A program made the translations under genes and the position numbers. From G942493375 sp942493375 (GTDB lineage: Bacteria; Armatimonadota; UBA5829), in the NCBI GenBank assembly GCA_942493375.1, contig OW818698.1, positions 992,001-1,056,000 on the forward strand: a stretch of DNA of 64,000 nt. The letters are read 5' to 3'. Positions 36,714 to 45,725 of this stretch are shown here, piece by piece. A model generated the notes under the pieces. It had not been told where the DNA came from, ran no database searches, and saw only the letters and a program-made list of their open reading frames with translations. The stretch's first letter is position 1. Each line of letters begins with the position of its first letter.

Positions 36714-39700
36714 CTACACCAATTGACCGTAGAGTTGATCCACCAAGGCATTATAATCATCCGGCAAAGCAGCCAAGGGTTTGCCGGCATCATTTTTGGC
36801 GTAACGGATGATATTCATAAGCATCCGATCCGCCGTAGGATTGACATCTAGGTTTTCAAGAAGCGGGAATGTGTTTATGAAAAACCTTCCGTGGCCGAAC
36901 TTATATCCTGCGAACAGCAGCCCTGACCCGTAGCCGGTCCGGAACTTTTCACTCAGCATTCCATCATTATAGCCCGTGGCAAACCAGACCGAGGCCACGT
37001 CATCGGGAGTGTCTTGTCCGTCAAATACAAAGTGCGGAATCACCTGATCGTAATACTCCCAATCCATGACACCCTTGCACGGTAAGCCCTCGAACACTGG
37101 ATGCGGCCTGGCCACGCATTCCTTGTGATACACCCAATCACCGAACAAGTAACCGCATCCCTTCTTTACCAGAGGCAGCCAGCCGACGGAATCGTCGCCG
37201 CGTTTGAATGCATATGGAGAGAGAAATACAAGCGTGCATCCCCTGGCCATTCGTTGGAGTAGTTCCTTCCATTGGTCATATCCTGCGTCCGTCCTGGAAA
37301 GGTCGCCCACAAGAATTACCTCGCCAACCTCCGGATTAGTTGCAAACGGCTTGCAAGTTACGCCGTGGGACACCAGCCATTGCTCGGTCTCTTTGCTCAG
37401 GCCCATGACAGTGACTTCACTATTCATCGCCGCGACCGGTGCCGACACGTAGAACTTCCGTCGGGACCCGGCAGGCGATCCGCCTTGCTCCAGCGATGCG
37501 GTAAACTCATAAACGCCAGGCGGGACATTTAGTTTAATGCTTTCTCGCAAGACATTGACCGCCAGCGGTCCATCGGACCCCTTCGGCGATTGCGGTACGC
37601 TAAACGTAACGCGTTTTTCCCAGACTATCCCCGGTTCGCCAAATATCTTGAGATCCACGGCATAGGTTCCCGGTTTGAGTACATCCTCCGTCGCTAGCGT
37701 CGCTTCGATCGTGAAGTCCCGACCTGCATAAACATGGCCGGGTTCGACGAAGAGACACCATCGCAACGGTGCCCAGCCGTCCCGCAGTGTATCCATCATC
37801 CCTGGCTTAAACTCACGAGCATACGTCCAGCGACCATCCCCCACTCCAACATCCACCATGGTAGTGATGCTCAGACCGCACATTTTCGGATTGGAGCGGA
37901 GCAGATCATACTCCAGCCGCGCCTGACGCACCTGCTGAGCATAACTGTCCATAAACATATCCTCAGGGAAAGCATAAACTTCTTTCATCCCTAATCTGTT
38001 CCAGTCGGCGGTCAATAACTCGACTTGCTTTTGCAGTCTCTTGTAATTGTTCGTCTCCACGGAAATACTGCTCTGTTGATATTGCCGCAAGCCATCGATC
38101 ACATTTAGCAGACTTCCTGTGCCGCTCTCCGATTGGAACACCGGTTTGGCGTCACGGCCATGAGTTTTAAACAAATCCCGATTCTGTTGGTCATACGGTA
38201 CTAGTGGATAGTGATGACAATCTCCTAAGACTCTTTGCACCGTTTCGCCCAGTCCGCCTTGAACAAACGTGGGTTGGTTTTTTCCCTGCGCGTCAACTTC
38301 GTCCGCCGGTAGTCCGTCAGTCGTTTCCTTCCCCCACTGTGCCTCCCATTTGGTGCTCCCGGGATTGGCAAGCGAGCCGACGGTGATGATTCCGTCCCAC
38401 CGGCCGCTATTCAACAGCACCAGTCGGGAATCGTCCAACGCCCGTACTTTTTCCAAGCTGTTGTAGACATGCCGGAAGACTGGGCCATCGAACGTTTCAT
38501 TGAGCATCCCCCAGATGAGGACGCTCGGATGATTGCGGTCGCGCGCGATGATACCGAGCATGGAGTTATCATAGCGTTCGGGCATTTTAGACATGTCGGT
38601 GAACTCGGATTTGAGACGCGGATCGGAGAGATACCAACTGGCATAGGATTCCTCATACACCATCAGCCCAATTTCATCACACATATCAAGCTGCTGGGGA
38701 TAGACTCCGCCGACGAGGAACCGGACCATATTGAAACCTGCGGCCTTTAGGAAAATCAAATCTCGCATCAAATGGTCATTTGGTATTTTGTCGCCACAGC
38801 AATAATCGTTTACAGTCAGTGTACAACGCAGAAAAATCCTCTTCCCATTCAGGCGGAAATAACCGTTATCCACCCGCAATTCCCGAAATCCGCAGCGCAC
38901 CGTCTTTTGATCCCGGAATGATACTGTCTTTTCTTCACATTCCATATCCATCGTAACGAGATAGAACTGCGGATCCTCCGGACTCCAGTATTGAGGCTGA
39001 TTGATGGGAATAGTCAACGATTGGTCGCTGGCTCCGCAGGGTGCGGCAAAAGACAATTCCTGGCGGACCAGGACCAAGTCTGAGTTCCTGAGTCGGATTG
39101 TAGCCATCAGTTTGGCGGTAACCGGCGTCATGAGTTCGTTGCGGATCGTCACGGAAACCTTGATCGCATTGGCTTTCATATCTGCCTGCGCATGGACGTC
39201 GAGGATACGCACGGGATCGGTCCGGATCAGTTCGACACCCTGCGTGATTCCGCCGTAATTATACATAGCACCCGACATGTAGTTCTTACAGAACTTGACA
39301 CCATGTGCCGTGTCGCCTAACACAAATCCTTCTATCGGCTCCTCGATCGGATTGATCACCCGCACAACAAGCAGGTTCTCCCCATCAAATTTCAAGGCAT
39401 TCTGCACGTTCATTTCGAACGAAAACTCCGCGCCTTCATGACTCCCGAGCAGGGCCCCATTGAGCCATATTTCCGCAAAGTAATCCACCTCATGAAATTT
39501 CAGGGCATACACGCTCGCAAGATCCTTTTCGAGCATCGTCTGAAACGTTGTCCAGTACCAAGCGACGCCATGGTAATCCGGGAAAGTCTCTTGAATTATC
39601 CCAGGAACAGAGGTGGGACGAGATTCATTCTCCGGTGGGTTTTCGTGCCATTCCAAAATTTTGCCCTGATTGGCAGGGTCACAGGCCAGTTTCCACGTGG

Positions 39701-39764
39701 CGGGTAAGCTCTGAATGCGGTTGGTCTGCACAGTATCTAATTGAAATTCGATCGGTCGTTTCAA
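36714..39764 (-). CDS. Glycoside hydrolase family 2 protein
   Basis: 1016 residues, no signal peptide. The N-terminal jelly-roll (~20-180; FHEVDYFAEIWLNGALLGSHEG) and Ig-like domain (~185-300) lead into the TIM barrel (~305-560). The acid/base is in WGMLNETFDG (Asn422-Glu423) and the nucleophile in VFQSESGTG (Glu546), the GH2 pattern. A C-terminal ~400 residues include Ig-like strands and a flavodoxin-like/GATase-like segment (GEVILVGDLSRTD, FINTFPLLENLD) as in long beta-galactosidase/glucuronidase/mannosidase relatives. It probably cleaves imported oligosaccharides. Substrate is not predictable from these motifs. It stands alone, downstream of the IS element. Confidence 0.85.
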   Translation of the reverse strand: MKRPIEFQLDTVQTNRIQSLPATWKLACDPANQGKILEWHENPPENESRPTSVPGIIQETFPDYHGVAWYWTTFQTMLEKDLASVYALKFHEVDYFAEIWLNGALLGSHEGAEFSFEMNVQNALKFDGENLLVVRVINPIEEPIEGFVLGDTAHGVKFCKNYMSGAMYNYGGITQGVELIRTDPVRILDVHAQADMKANAIKVSVTIRNELMTPVTAKLMATIRLRNSDLVLVRQELSFAAPCGASDQSLTIPINQPQYWSPEDPQFYLVTMDMECEEKTVSFRDQKTVRCGFRELRVDNGYFRLNGKRIFLRCTLTVNDYCCGDKIPNDHLMRDLIFLKAAGFNMVRFLVGGVYPQQLDMCDEIGLMVYEESYASWYLSDPRLKSEFTDMSKMPERYDNSMLGIIARDRNHPSVLIWGMLNETFDGPVFRHVYNSLEKVRALDDSRLVLLNSGRWDGIITVGSLANPGSTKWEAQWGKETTDGLPADEVDAQGKNQPTFVQGGLGETVQRVLGDCHHYPLVPYDQQNRDLFKTHGRDAKPVFQSESGTGSLLNVIDGLRQYQQSSISVETNNYKRLQKQVELLTADWNRLGMKEVYAFPEDMFMDSYAQQVRQARLEYDLLRSNPKMCGLSITTMVDVGVGDGRWTYAREFKPGMMDTLRDGWAPLRWCLFVEPGHVYAGRDFTIEATLATEDVLKPGTYAVDLKIFGEPGIVWEKRVTFSVPQSPKGSDGPLAVNVLRESIKLNVPPGVYEFTASLEQGGSPAGSRRKFYVSAPVAAMNSEVTVMGLSKETEQWLVSHGVTCKPFATNPEVGEVILVGDLSRTDAGYDQWKELLQRMARGCTLVFLSPYAFKRGDDSVGWLPLVKKGCGYLFGDWVYHKECVARPHPVFEGLPCKGVMDWEYYDQVIPHFVFDGQDTPDDVASVWFATGYNDGMLSEKFRTGYGSGLLFAGYKFGHGRFFINTFPLLENLDVNPTADRMLMNIIRYAKNDAGKPLAALPDDYNALVDQLYGQLV

Positions 39765-39946
39765 TTTATTGATCCTCCGAAAATGGAATATTTTCGATCA
39801 CTTTAAATCACCGGTAACCACCAGAATGGGTTCCGTCCCCTTTTCATTTGCCTTAGTATACAACATGTCTGCAGCAATATCCTGTTTATACGACATGAAT
39901 CTGCATCAAAGCCTCCAATCCCCTTCAACCCCACACTCCTGATATG

Positions 39947-39955
39947 TGCTACAAT
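39947..39955 (+). promoter_or_regulatory. Extended -10 promoter of the gene at 40054
   Basis: TGcTACAAT within a leader whose flanks are duplicated at ~34470-34590. The transcript would have a ~90-base 5' leader containing gctgagcgtagaagccgact. Confidence 0.45.
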
Positions 39956-40053
39956 ATTCGCCTATTGTAGTATTAATGAATAGGGCTCAAGCTGAGCGTA
40001 GAAGCCGACTTTTTCAAGAACTCCACGGGCAGATTATTTTATCAGGAGAGATT

Positions 40054-41031
40054 ATGAATATCATTAAATTTGCAATATTTCTTACCGCATTAGCTGGTGT
40101 GTTGTACGGTTTGCCCGGTTCCTTATCAGCGGATAGTTCCGAACAGATTTTGGATGAATTGAAGAAAGATGATCAGGCTATTTCGCAGGGTACAATCAGG
40201 TATACTGTGAGCCATTCAGGGCAGTTTGCTCATAAATCCAGAGGCACTATATACTACACAACTGACGGACGTTATCATAAAATCATAAAGTCCATTTCCG
40301 AAAATAGTATGCCATTTGAGGTTGTTTTTGATGGGGTAGATAGTTATTCTGTTTTTAATGAGATTCAACGGGCGACGGTTGGTGTTGAGTTCAGCGGGAA
40401 AATGTCAACAGCCAAAAAGACAGGTATGGCCTCAGGTCCCTGCTTTGCAATGGGTCGTGGACTGTCTACTCTGGAAAATATCAAGATCACTCAGGATTCC
40501 AAGGGTATACATCTGTCAGGGACAATATCCGACGGAAGTATCAAAGCCCTTCTTGACCCGGATCACGGTTACGTTGCCAGGAAGATATCCTTGACCAGTA
40601 AGCATCATGGAATTATCGATTCTGCAGATTGGGAACTCAAATCCCCAAAGAGGTATAAGGAATCTCCATTCATAGCTACTGATTCCACTTATTCAATAAA
40701 ACGTTCCAGCTTTTCCAGAGATGACCACTACATTATATATGATGCGAGTTTTACACAACCTGATGCAACTATGCTCACATGTGACTGGCACAAACCCGGA
40801 TTCCAGATTACCGACAATAGAATAAAACCCAGAGGCACCATTATCTACAAGTCAGATGATCTACCAGCAGGCATTACACCCTCACAGTTGCTGGCAATGA
40901 GCAAACGTCAATCAACAAAAAATACAATACAGCAGTATCTTGGCAAAGCAGGTATATCTGCCCTGATAGCAGCTGGCTTACTTGTCGCAACAGGACTTAT
41001 TGTGTATGCGATGCAGAAGTGGTGGCCATGA
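40054..41031 (+). CDS. Exported, C-terminally anchored protein of unknown function
   Basis: 325 residues. An N-terminal signal (FAIFLTALAGVLYGLPGSLSA) is followed by a ~250-residue beta-rich region (GTIRYTVSHSGQFAHKSRG, GTIYYTTDGRYHK, YEV-like alternating strands) reminiscent of LolA/outer-membrane lipoprotein-sorting folds, but without a firm match. A single hydrophobic helix (ISALIAAGLLVATGLIVYAM) near the C-terminus anchors it. AGGAGAG lies before ATG 40054; the in-frame upstream ATGs lie inside the leader. It is monocistronic. I do not recognise the family. Confidence 0.65.
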   Translation: MNIIKFAIFLTALAGVLYGLPGSLSADSSEQILDELKKDDQAISQGTIRYTVSHSGQFAHKSRGTIYYTTDGRYHKIIKSISENSMPFEVVFDGVDSYSVFNEIQRATVGVEFSGKMSTAKKTGMASGPCFAMGRGLSTLENIKITQDSKGIHLSGTISDGSIKALLDPDHGYVARKISLTSKHHGIIDSADWELKSPKRYKESPFIATDSTYSIKRSSFSRDDHYIIYDASFTQPDATMLTCDWHKPGFQITDNRIKPRGTIIYKSDDLPAGITPSQLLAMSKRQSTKNTIQQYLGKAGISALIAAGLLVATGLIVYAMQKWWP

Positions 41032-41033
41032 GA

Positions 41034-41250
41034 CAGGAGTCAGGAGTCAGGGTGACCGGGAGATGGGGGGACTGGGAGAGTGGGAGACTAGAGGACTGGG
41101 GGACGAATAGGACCGATAGGACTTATAGGACCTGGGATTCTGCATTGTCAACTGTCAATTATCAATTGTCAATTATCCTTCTCCGTGCCCTCCGCGTCTC
41201 CGCGTGAAACTCCCTTCCTGAAGCCTGAAGTCTGAAGCCTCTTTTACGAT
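41034..41250. repeat. Modular intergenic repeat tail, copy 1
   Basis: Order of words: gacaggagtcagg; gggagagtgggaga; ggaccgataggacttatagg; ctgcattgtcaactgtcaat; tccgcgtctccgcgtgaaac; cctgaagcctgaagtctgaa. The same order occurs at 41930-42200 and 55000-55190, and in part at 20740-20850 and 42836-43153. Confidence 0.85.
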
Positions 41251-41364
41251 CTAATTTAGGTGACTGTTTTAGCTGTTAGGATTACCGGAAATTACATAAA
41301 TAGTCATTAAGTTTGCAGGTTTTTGGGATTGGAGTGGAACAACTGCATATAACAATGCACTAAC

Positions 41365-41437
41365 GCGCATTATTCACCAAACTCTGCTTTCGACCGGCAG
41401 TAGGGGCGAAAGCGAGTCAATCATAAATAATGTGCGC
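41365..41437. repeat. Palindromic ~75-bp hairpin element, copy 3 (inverted)
   Basis: Reverse complement of the elements at 3940 and 25827, including the central cctactgccggt word. It ends 14 bases before the ATG at 41452, so it could affect that gene's leader. Confidence 0.78.
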
Positions 41438-41451
41438 TAAAGGAGTTAGCT

Positions 41452-41859
41452 ATGTCAAATACCATCCAATTAAATGCCTCAATTAGATCGAACCAGTTGT
41501 CCTTGCAGAATACCTCTTCTGCATCGACTATCACATCCCGGTTATCGACTGGCAAAAAAGCCAACGCCCCGATGGATAGTCCGGTAAATTATTTTGCTGA
41601 CCTAAGTCATACTAGTCGCGGAAGAGATCTGGGATTGAGTAAAGAGGGATTGCAGAAAATCAGTGAGATGGCGAGTATGTTGGGGAATGCATCCGCAGAG
41701 ACCCAAGAACAGAAAGCTGCCCAATCGTTGGTCACTGATTCCTCTATAGAAGCAATCTATAAACTCTCTCAGACAGCTCAGGGGAGTTCGCAGAAGCAGC
41801 TTGATGGTGCAGTGAGTTTCAGGTTAGGAGCGTTTAAAGGTATTGATACGCTGGTATAG
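41452..41859 (+). CDS. Flagellin N-terminal-like short protein
   Basis: 135 residues matching only the D0/D1 start of flagellins: LNASIRSNQLSLQNTSSAS, then ITSRLSTGKKANAPMDSPVNYF and a helical stretch to ~80. A flagellin also needs the C-terminal D0 helix, which is missing, and no other flagellar gene is in the window. It may be a degraded flagellin, a domesticated fragment, or a small filament-like protein. AAAGGAG five bases before the ATG argues for expression. The C-terminal ~50 residues (SSIEAIYKLSQTAQGSSQ) are not flagellin-like. Confidence 0.6.
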   Translation: MSNTIQLNASIRSNQLSLQNTSSASTITSRLSTGKKANAPMDSPVNYFADLSHTSRGRDLGLSKEGLQKISEMASMLGNASAETQEQKAAQSLVTDSSIEAIYKLSQTAQGSSQKQLDGAVSFRLGAFKGIDTLV

Positions 41860-41929
41860 CAAAACAACGACGCACCGGTTGCTAAATTAATGACAGGACC
41901 TGTCCTTAATTCAGCAACTGGCGCGGAAG

Positions 41930-42200
41930 GTAGGAGACAGGAGTCAGGAGTCAGGAGTCAGGAGACAGAATCCAGAATCCAGGAGACAGAATCCAGAATC
42001 CAGAAGACTGAAGACTGGGAGAGTGGGAGAAGAATAGGACCCATAGGACCAATAGGACTTGGGGGACTTGGGGTTTTGAATTGTCAACTGTCCATTATCA
42101 ATTATCAATTGTCAATTATCCCTCTCCTTCTCCGTGCCCTCTGCGGCTCCGCGTGAAACTCCCTTCCTGAAGCCTGAGGCCCGAAGTCTGAAGCCTCTCC
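41930..42200. repeat. Modular intergenic repeat tail, copy 2
   Basis: Same word order as 41034-41250, with expanded ggagtcaggagtcaggaga and ccagaatcc segments. No gene lies in 41860-42206. Confidence 0.85.
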
Positions 42201-42206
42201 CCCTGG

Positions 42207-42815
42207 CTACTTCAACTGAGTATCCGTAACATGCTTTTCCTTGTATGGGAATTGGTTTTCGAAAGCTTCAAGTTCCTCTTCTTCTATTTTGAAAACAGGA
42301 TCTTCGTGAAACTTGCCGGAGATGGCGTTTAGGCTGCCTTTGTATAGTTCCAGGGCCATAAATGCATCGCAGCTGTCTCCTATTGCCGGTTGGATGCCGA
42401 AATTGCTGGCGTCGGTGAAGCCAAATCGGTGGTAGTAACCTGGATTCCCCCAGATGATTACAGCCTTATAGCCCATTTGTTTTGCTTTTTCAATTGAATG
42501 GTGCATCAGCAGAGAACCAATGCCCTGCTTTTGACAGGATGGCAGAACACTAATAGGTCCCATGCACAGGACCTCAAATTCCTCATTCTCTTCATTAACC
42601 ACTTTGGCTCTTGAATAGATTATGTTGCCTACGATCTCGTCTTGGTCGCATGCTACAAAGCTCAATTCTTTGATAAATGCAGGAGTATCTCTGAGCTTGT
42701 GCACAACCAGATGCTCATCGCATCCCGGTTTATACAAATCCCAGAACGCCTCCCTGGTCATATTTTCCACAAACCCAAAATCGCTGGTTTCCTCTAGTCG
42801 GATTGTGATAGGCAT
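42207..42815 (-). CDS. GNAT-family N-acetyltransferase (YhbS-like)
   Basis: 202 residues. It has an N-terminal TIRLEETSDFGFVENMTREAF and an acetyl-CoA-binding segment LPSCQKQGIGSLLMHHSIEKA (Q/R-x-x-G-x-G/A) followed by WGNPGYYHRFGF, the YhbS-type signature. It would transfer an acetyl group to an amine or protein N-terminus; the substrate is unknown. It is cytosolic and monocistronic. Both sides are modular simple repeats. Confidence 0.82.
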   Translation of the reverse strand: MPITIRLEETSDFGFVENMTREAFWDLYKPGCDEHLVVHKLRDTPAFIKELSFVACDQDEIVGNIIYSRAKVVNEENEEFEVLCMGPISVLPSCQKQGIGSLLMHHSIEKAKQMGYKAVIIWGNPGYYHRFGFTDASNFGIQPAIGDSCDAFMALELYKGSLNAISGKFHEDPVFKIEEEELEAFENQFPYKEKHVTDTQLK

Positions 42816-42835
42816 TTTCTTTTTTCCTTTCGTGA

Positions 42836-42975
42836 AGACAGAATCCAGAATCCAGAAGACTGGAACCTGGGAGAAGGATAGGACCTATAGGACCAATAGG
42901 ACTTATGGGACCTGGGATTTTGCATTGTCAACTGTCAATTATCAATTCCCTTTTCACAATTCATAACTCACAATA
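42836..42975. repeat. Modular intergenic repeat tail, partial copy
   Basis: cagaatccagaagactgg, ggaccaataggacttatggg and tgcattgtcaactgtcaat words in the usual order. The sequence continues into the 110-bp element at 42979. Another tgtcaactgtcaattatcaa piece ends at ~43153, touching the AMP-ligase stop. Confidence 0.8.
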
Positions 42976-42978
42976 TTT

Positions 42979-43092
42979 AAGGTGCTCTCCGCAGTTACCT
43001 GGTGCATCGGCATCGGCGCTTCGGGGGGATTGGGGTGTTAATAAAACATATTGGCTAATACTCCCCCTCCGCTCTGATACCGATGCATATCA
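42979..43092. repeat. ~113-bp palindromic element, copy 1
   Basis: From aaggtgctctccgcagttac to gataccgatgcatatcaa, nearly identical to 54885-54998. The arms gcatcggcatcggcg...gggggga and tccccctccgc...gataccgatgc are imperfect inverted repeats, so the unit can fold as one hairpin. Confidence 0.85.
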
Positions 43093-43153
43093 ACTGGTCA
43101 CTCGATCGGGACTTGGGATTCTGCATTGTCAACTGTCAATTATCAATTGTCAA

Positions 43154-44731
43154 TTACTCTCTTCTTATTATTTTACGAAGCGTTGGGTAGTCTACTTTTG
43201 CGTTGTGTCTGGCGTCTACTGGGATGGTTTTTAGGATTAGAACCTTGTCGATCTTTGCCCGGGTTAGTAAGTCTTCTAATGATGATAGATCGAATTTCTG
43301 GTTCTTCTCACGGAGTTCCAGAGTTAATATGCGCAGACCTGACTCGGCAATTACTGCTGCTCTATTGACTGCCGGGTTGTTTATCACCCCACATTCGATA
43401 GCAAATGGATAGAGAATCCCTCGATCATCATTGATCCGGGCTGAGCATCTTCCGAGCAGCCACACACGTCCCTGGGTATCGATGTAGCCTGCATCCTCTG
43501 TGCGATGCCAGGGGACATCATCTACACGAAACTTGGTCTCTGCATTGCCCTGACCATCCAGATATCCCGGCAATACATGCTGACCACTTACTACTATCTC
43601 TCCTGGTTCTCCAATCGGCAGACATGCAGATTCGAAGTCAGCCTTTGTATAGGGACCTACGGATTTACCAGTCTGCTGATTCAGGATGCGAAGCTGTATT
43701 GATGGAACCGGAACCCCTGCGAGCAGGCCTTTACCTTTCGCCATCGCAGTATAATCTTCAGCGCTGATGGCATCATCACATATATGAGCAATCGGTTCGG
43801 CTTCTGTAGACCCATATACCGGGATAATACGGGAATCAGGAGCAACACTCTTCAGTTTGTGGATCAACGGCGGAAATACCGGCGCTCCTCCAAGGTATAT
43901 CCGGCGCAAAGAAGGCAAAGTTCTGTGCTGACGCAGGCACTCATCCGCAAGCCTTTCAAGAAATGCCGGCGACGCTCCGGTGCGAGTAGGATTCCACCCG
44001 ACTATCTGCGTTATGATGGGTGCAGGATCCACCTTACCCGGGAATCGCAAGTCTGCGTCTGGTATGACACTCGTTACACCGGATCCGATGTTGGCAAGTG
44101 CGAAGATTGGCAGAGTGGTTAGATCGACTTCCCCCTGCTGTAATTCCAGGCTGTCAGCCAGACTCCGGAACTGGGCCATCAGAAAACCATGAGTCCGCAA
44201 AGCTGCTTTTGGTGTCCCTGTACTGCCGCTGGTAAATGTCAGCAGTGCGGGAGTATCATCTTCACTCACATATATGTCATCACAGGCACCATAATTGTTA
44301 ATTTTACTCCACGCCAGAGCACCTGGAAGAGCGTGGCCAACAACAATCTTGCAGGGAATCCGTCTGATAGAACGAGAGATGAGTCTCAGCAGATGTGCTT
44401 TGCAGGACCCTATAAAAGCCTTCAGAGGGACTTGACTGCAGCATCTCTCTATGTGGGCAAGTCCTGCTGATGGATCGAAAACCACTGCGACTAATCCGAG
44501 GCGAAATATGGCTATCAGGGCGACATATAGTTCAATCGACATCGGATGCAGGAGCAAAACAGCATCACCAGGACACAATCCGGCATCCCGAAGCATAGCC
44601 GCTGCCTTACGCGATTCCAGGTCAAGATCCGCGAAACTTATAGTGCGGCTTTTGCCATGCCTGGTATGAACAATCGCTAAAGCATCCGGACGGTCTTTTA
44701 CTTGCTGGAGAAAGGCCTCAACAATATTCAT
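43154..44731 (-). CDS. OleC-like AMP-dependent acyl ligase
   Basis: 525 residues of the ANL adenylating superfamily. Motif A3 TFTSGSTGTPKAAL (~166-179), A5 YGSTEAEP, A8 GYIDTQGRVWLLGR and the A10 Lys in NAKVDYPTLRK are intact. PIFALANIGSGVTSVIPDAD and FPGKVDP resemble OleC of long-chain olefin/beta-lactone synthesis rather than ordinary acyl-CoA synthetases. No OleA, B or D is present. It is the last gene of a seven-gene operon and starts in an ATGA overlap with the GNAT stop. In this setting it probably activates a fatty or hydroxy acid for attachment to the lipid made by the upstream enzymes. Confidence 0.82.
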   Translation of the reverse strand: MNIVEAFLQQVKDRPDALAIVHTRHGKSRTISFADLDLESRKAAAMLRDAGLCPGDAVLLLHPMSIELYVALIAIFRLGLVAVVFDPSAGLAHIERCCSQVPLKAFIGSCKAHLLRLISRSIRRIPCKIVVGHALPGALAWSKINNYGACDDIYVSEDDTPALLTFTSGSTGTPKAALRTHGFLMAQFRSLADSLELQQGEVDLTTLPIFALANIGSGVTSVIPDADLRFPGKVDPAPIITQIVGWNPTRTGASPAFLERLADECLRQHRTLPSLRRIYLGGAPVFPPLIHKLKSVAPDSRIIPVYGSTEAEPIAHICDDAISAEDYTAMAKGKGLLAGVPVPSIQLRILNQQTGKSVGPYTKADFESACLPIGEPGEIVVSGQHVLPGYLDGQGNAETKFRVDDVPWHRTEDAGYIDTQGRVWLLGRCSARINDDRGILYPFAIECGVINNPAVNRAAVIAESGLRILTLELREKNQKFDLSSLEDLLTRAKIDKVLILKTIPVDARHNAKVDYPTLRKIIRRE

Positions 44732-45723
44732 GGCTGCAAAGCTTTCGAAAATAAAGCGTACCTGCGGAATGGTTTCGAAAACCGGTTGCTGGTATTGAAG
44801 GAATTATTCCTTTCATACATAAGGGCGTGAATACCACGCCGATACCCAAGTTCCAGTGCAGCACGGTGACTGTGCGCTACTAATAAACTTCCAAGCCCTG
44901 CGTAAACTCGCCCCGGTACCTCTGCGTAAGTTTTCAATATGAGTGTATCGACCGTCCCCCCCTGCTGTTTCTGGAGATGATTAGGGATATTGAACATAAA
45001 CCCAACCGGCTGTTCCTCCCTTTCAGCAATGAATACAGTCCTGGGGTCCACATACTCCCGCAATGGCATGTAGCTATCCAGATAATCGTCCTGAGTGAAT
45101 GGAACATACATAAAGTTGTTTCGAAAACTGATAGCTGATATCTGGTATATCCTGCGTAAGTCGTCCTCGAATGCTTCCGGATTCATATTGCGTATGCTAA
45201 CCTCTGCTTCATGCAAACGGCGGGCAACCTCAGGGATACGCGGGTCCTCTTGCGACAGGTCCATATTGAAGGATGAATAGTAGTTGGAAATCGGTGTAAA
45301 CCCCTGTCCGCGCCAGTAATCCGGCCATTCTTCCGGATTCTCCGGTTCCAACAGAAAACGAGGTTCATCACTGCTCTCAACAACGAATCTATACCGATGC
45401 ATAGTGTTGCCGTCCATTGGGCCAACTGCCAGTGTACATCCACGGGCAGAGAGCTGTGCGCATGCGTGCTCAAGCAATCGATTAGAAATAGACAAGTCAC
45501 GTGCGGCATAATGACCGATCACACCGACCTTATAATCTTTGTAAACCGGCGCCTTTGTATACCATAACGATAGTCGTCCGACCACCAGGTTACCATCTAC
45601 AAGCATCCAATGAGCATCGGGAGAATTTTTCACAAACACTTGAGGACTCAATGCCTGCATGCAGGGGTCTATATCAAAACCGGACAGTTCTTCAGAGTTT
45701 CTACATTCAATGAGATTGAGCAT
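44728..45723 (-). CDS. GNAT-superfamily acyltransferase
   Basis: 331 residues. The pattern LAVGPMDGNTMHRYRFV, then FLLEPENPEEWPDYWRGQGF and a C-terminal half with GLGSLLVAHSHRAALELGYRRGIHALMYERN, recalls a family of double-length GNAT proteins. The second half carries the acetyl-CoA-binding GxGS/A loop. These may acylate an amino group, perhaps the aminocarboxypropyl group that the BtaA-like neighbour would add (inference). ATG 45723 has GGAG six bases upstream and lies two bases after the stop of the kinase-like gene. Its own stop overlaps the AMP-ligase start by four bases. Confidence 0.75.
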   Translation of the reverse strand: MLNLIECRNSEELSGFDIDPCMQALSPQVFVKNSPDAHWMLVDGNLVVGRLSLWYTKAPVYKDYKVGVIGHYAARDLSISNRLLEHACAQLSARGCTLAVGPMDGNTMHRYRFVVESSDEPRFLLEPENPEEWPDYWRGQGFTPISNYYSSFNMDLSQEDPRIPEVARRLHEAEVSIRNMNPEAFEDDLRRIYQISAISFRNNFMYVPFTQDDYLDSYMPLREYVDPRTVFIAEREEQPVGFMFNIPNHLQKQQGGTVDTLILKTYAEVPGRVYAGLGSLLVAHSHRAALELGYRRGIHALMYERNNSFNTSNRFSKPFRRYALFSKALQP

Positions 45724-45725
45724 TT

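Noticed and set aside
41890..42156. 88-residue ORF with SGVRSQETESRIQETES repeats
   Set aside because: It is a translation of the modular simple-repeat tail. Similar artefacts occur at 41019, 42622, 42905 and 54908.
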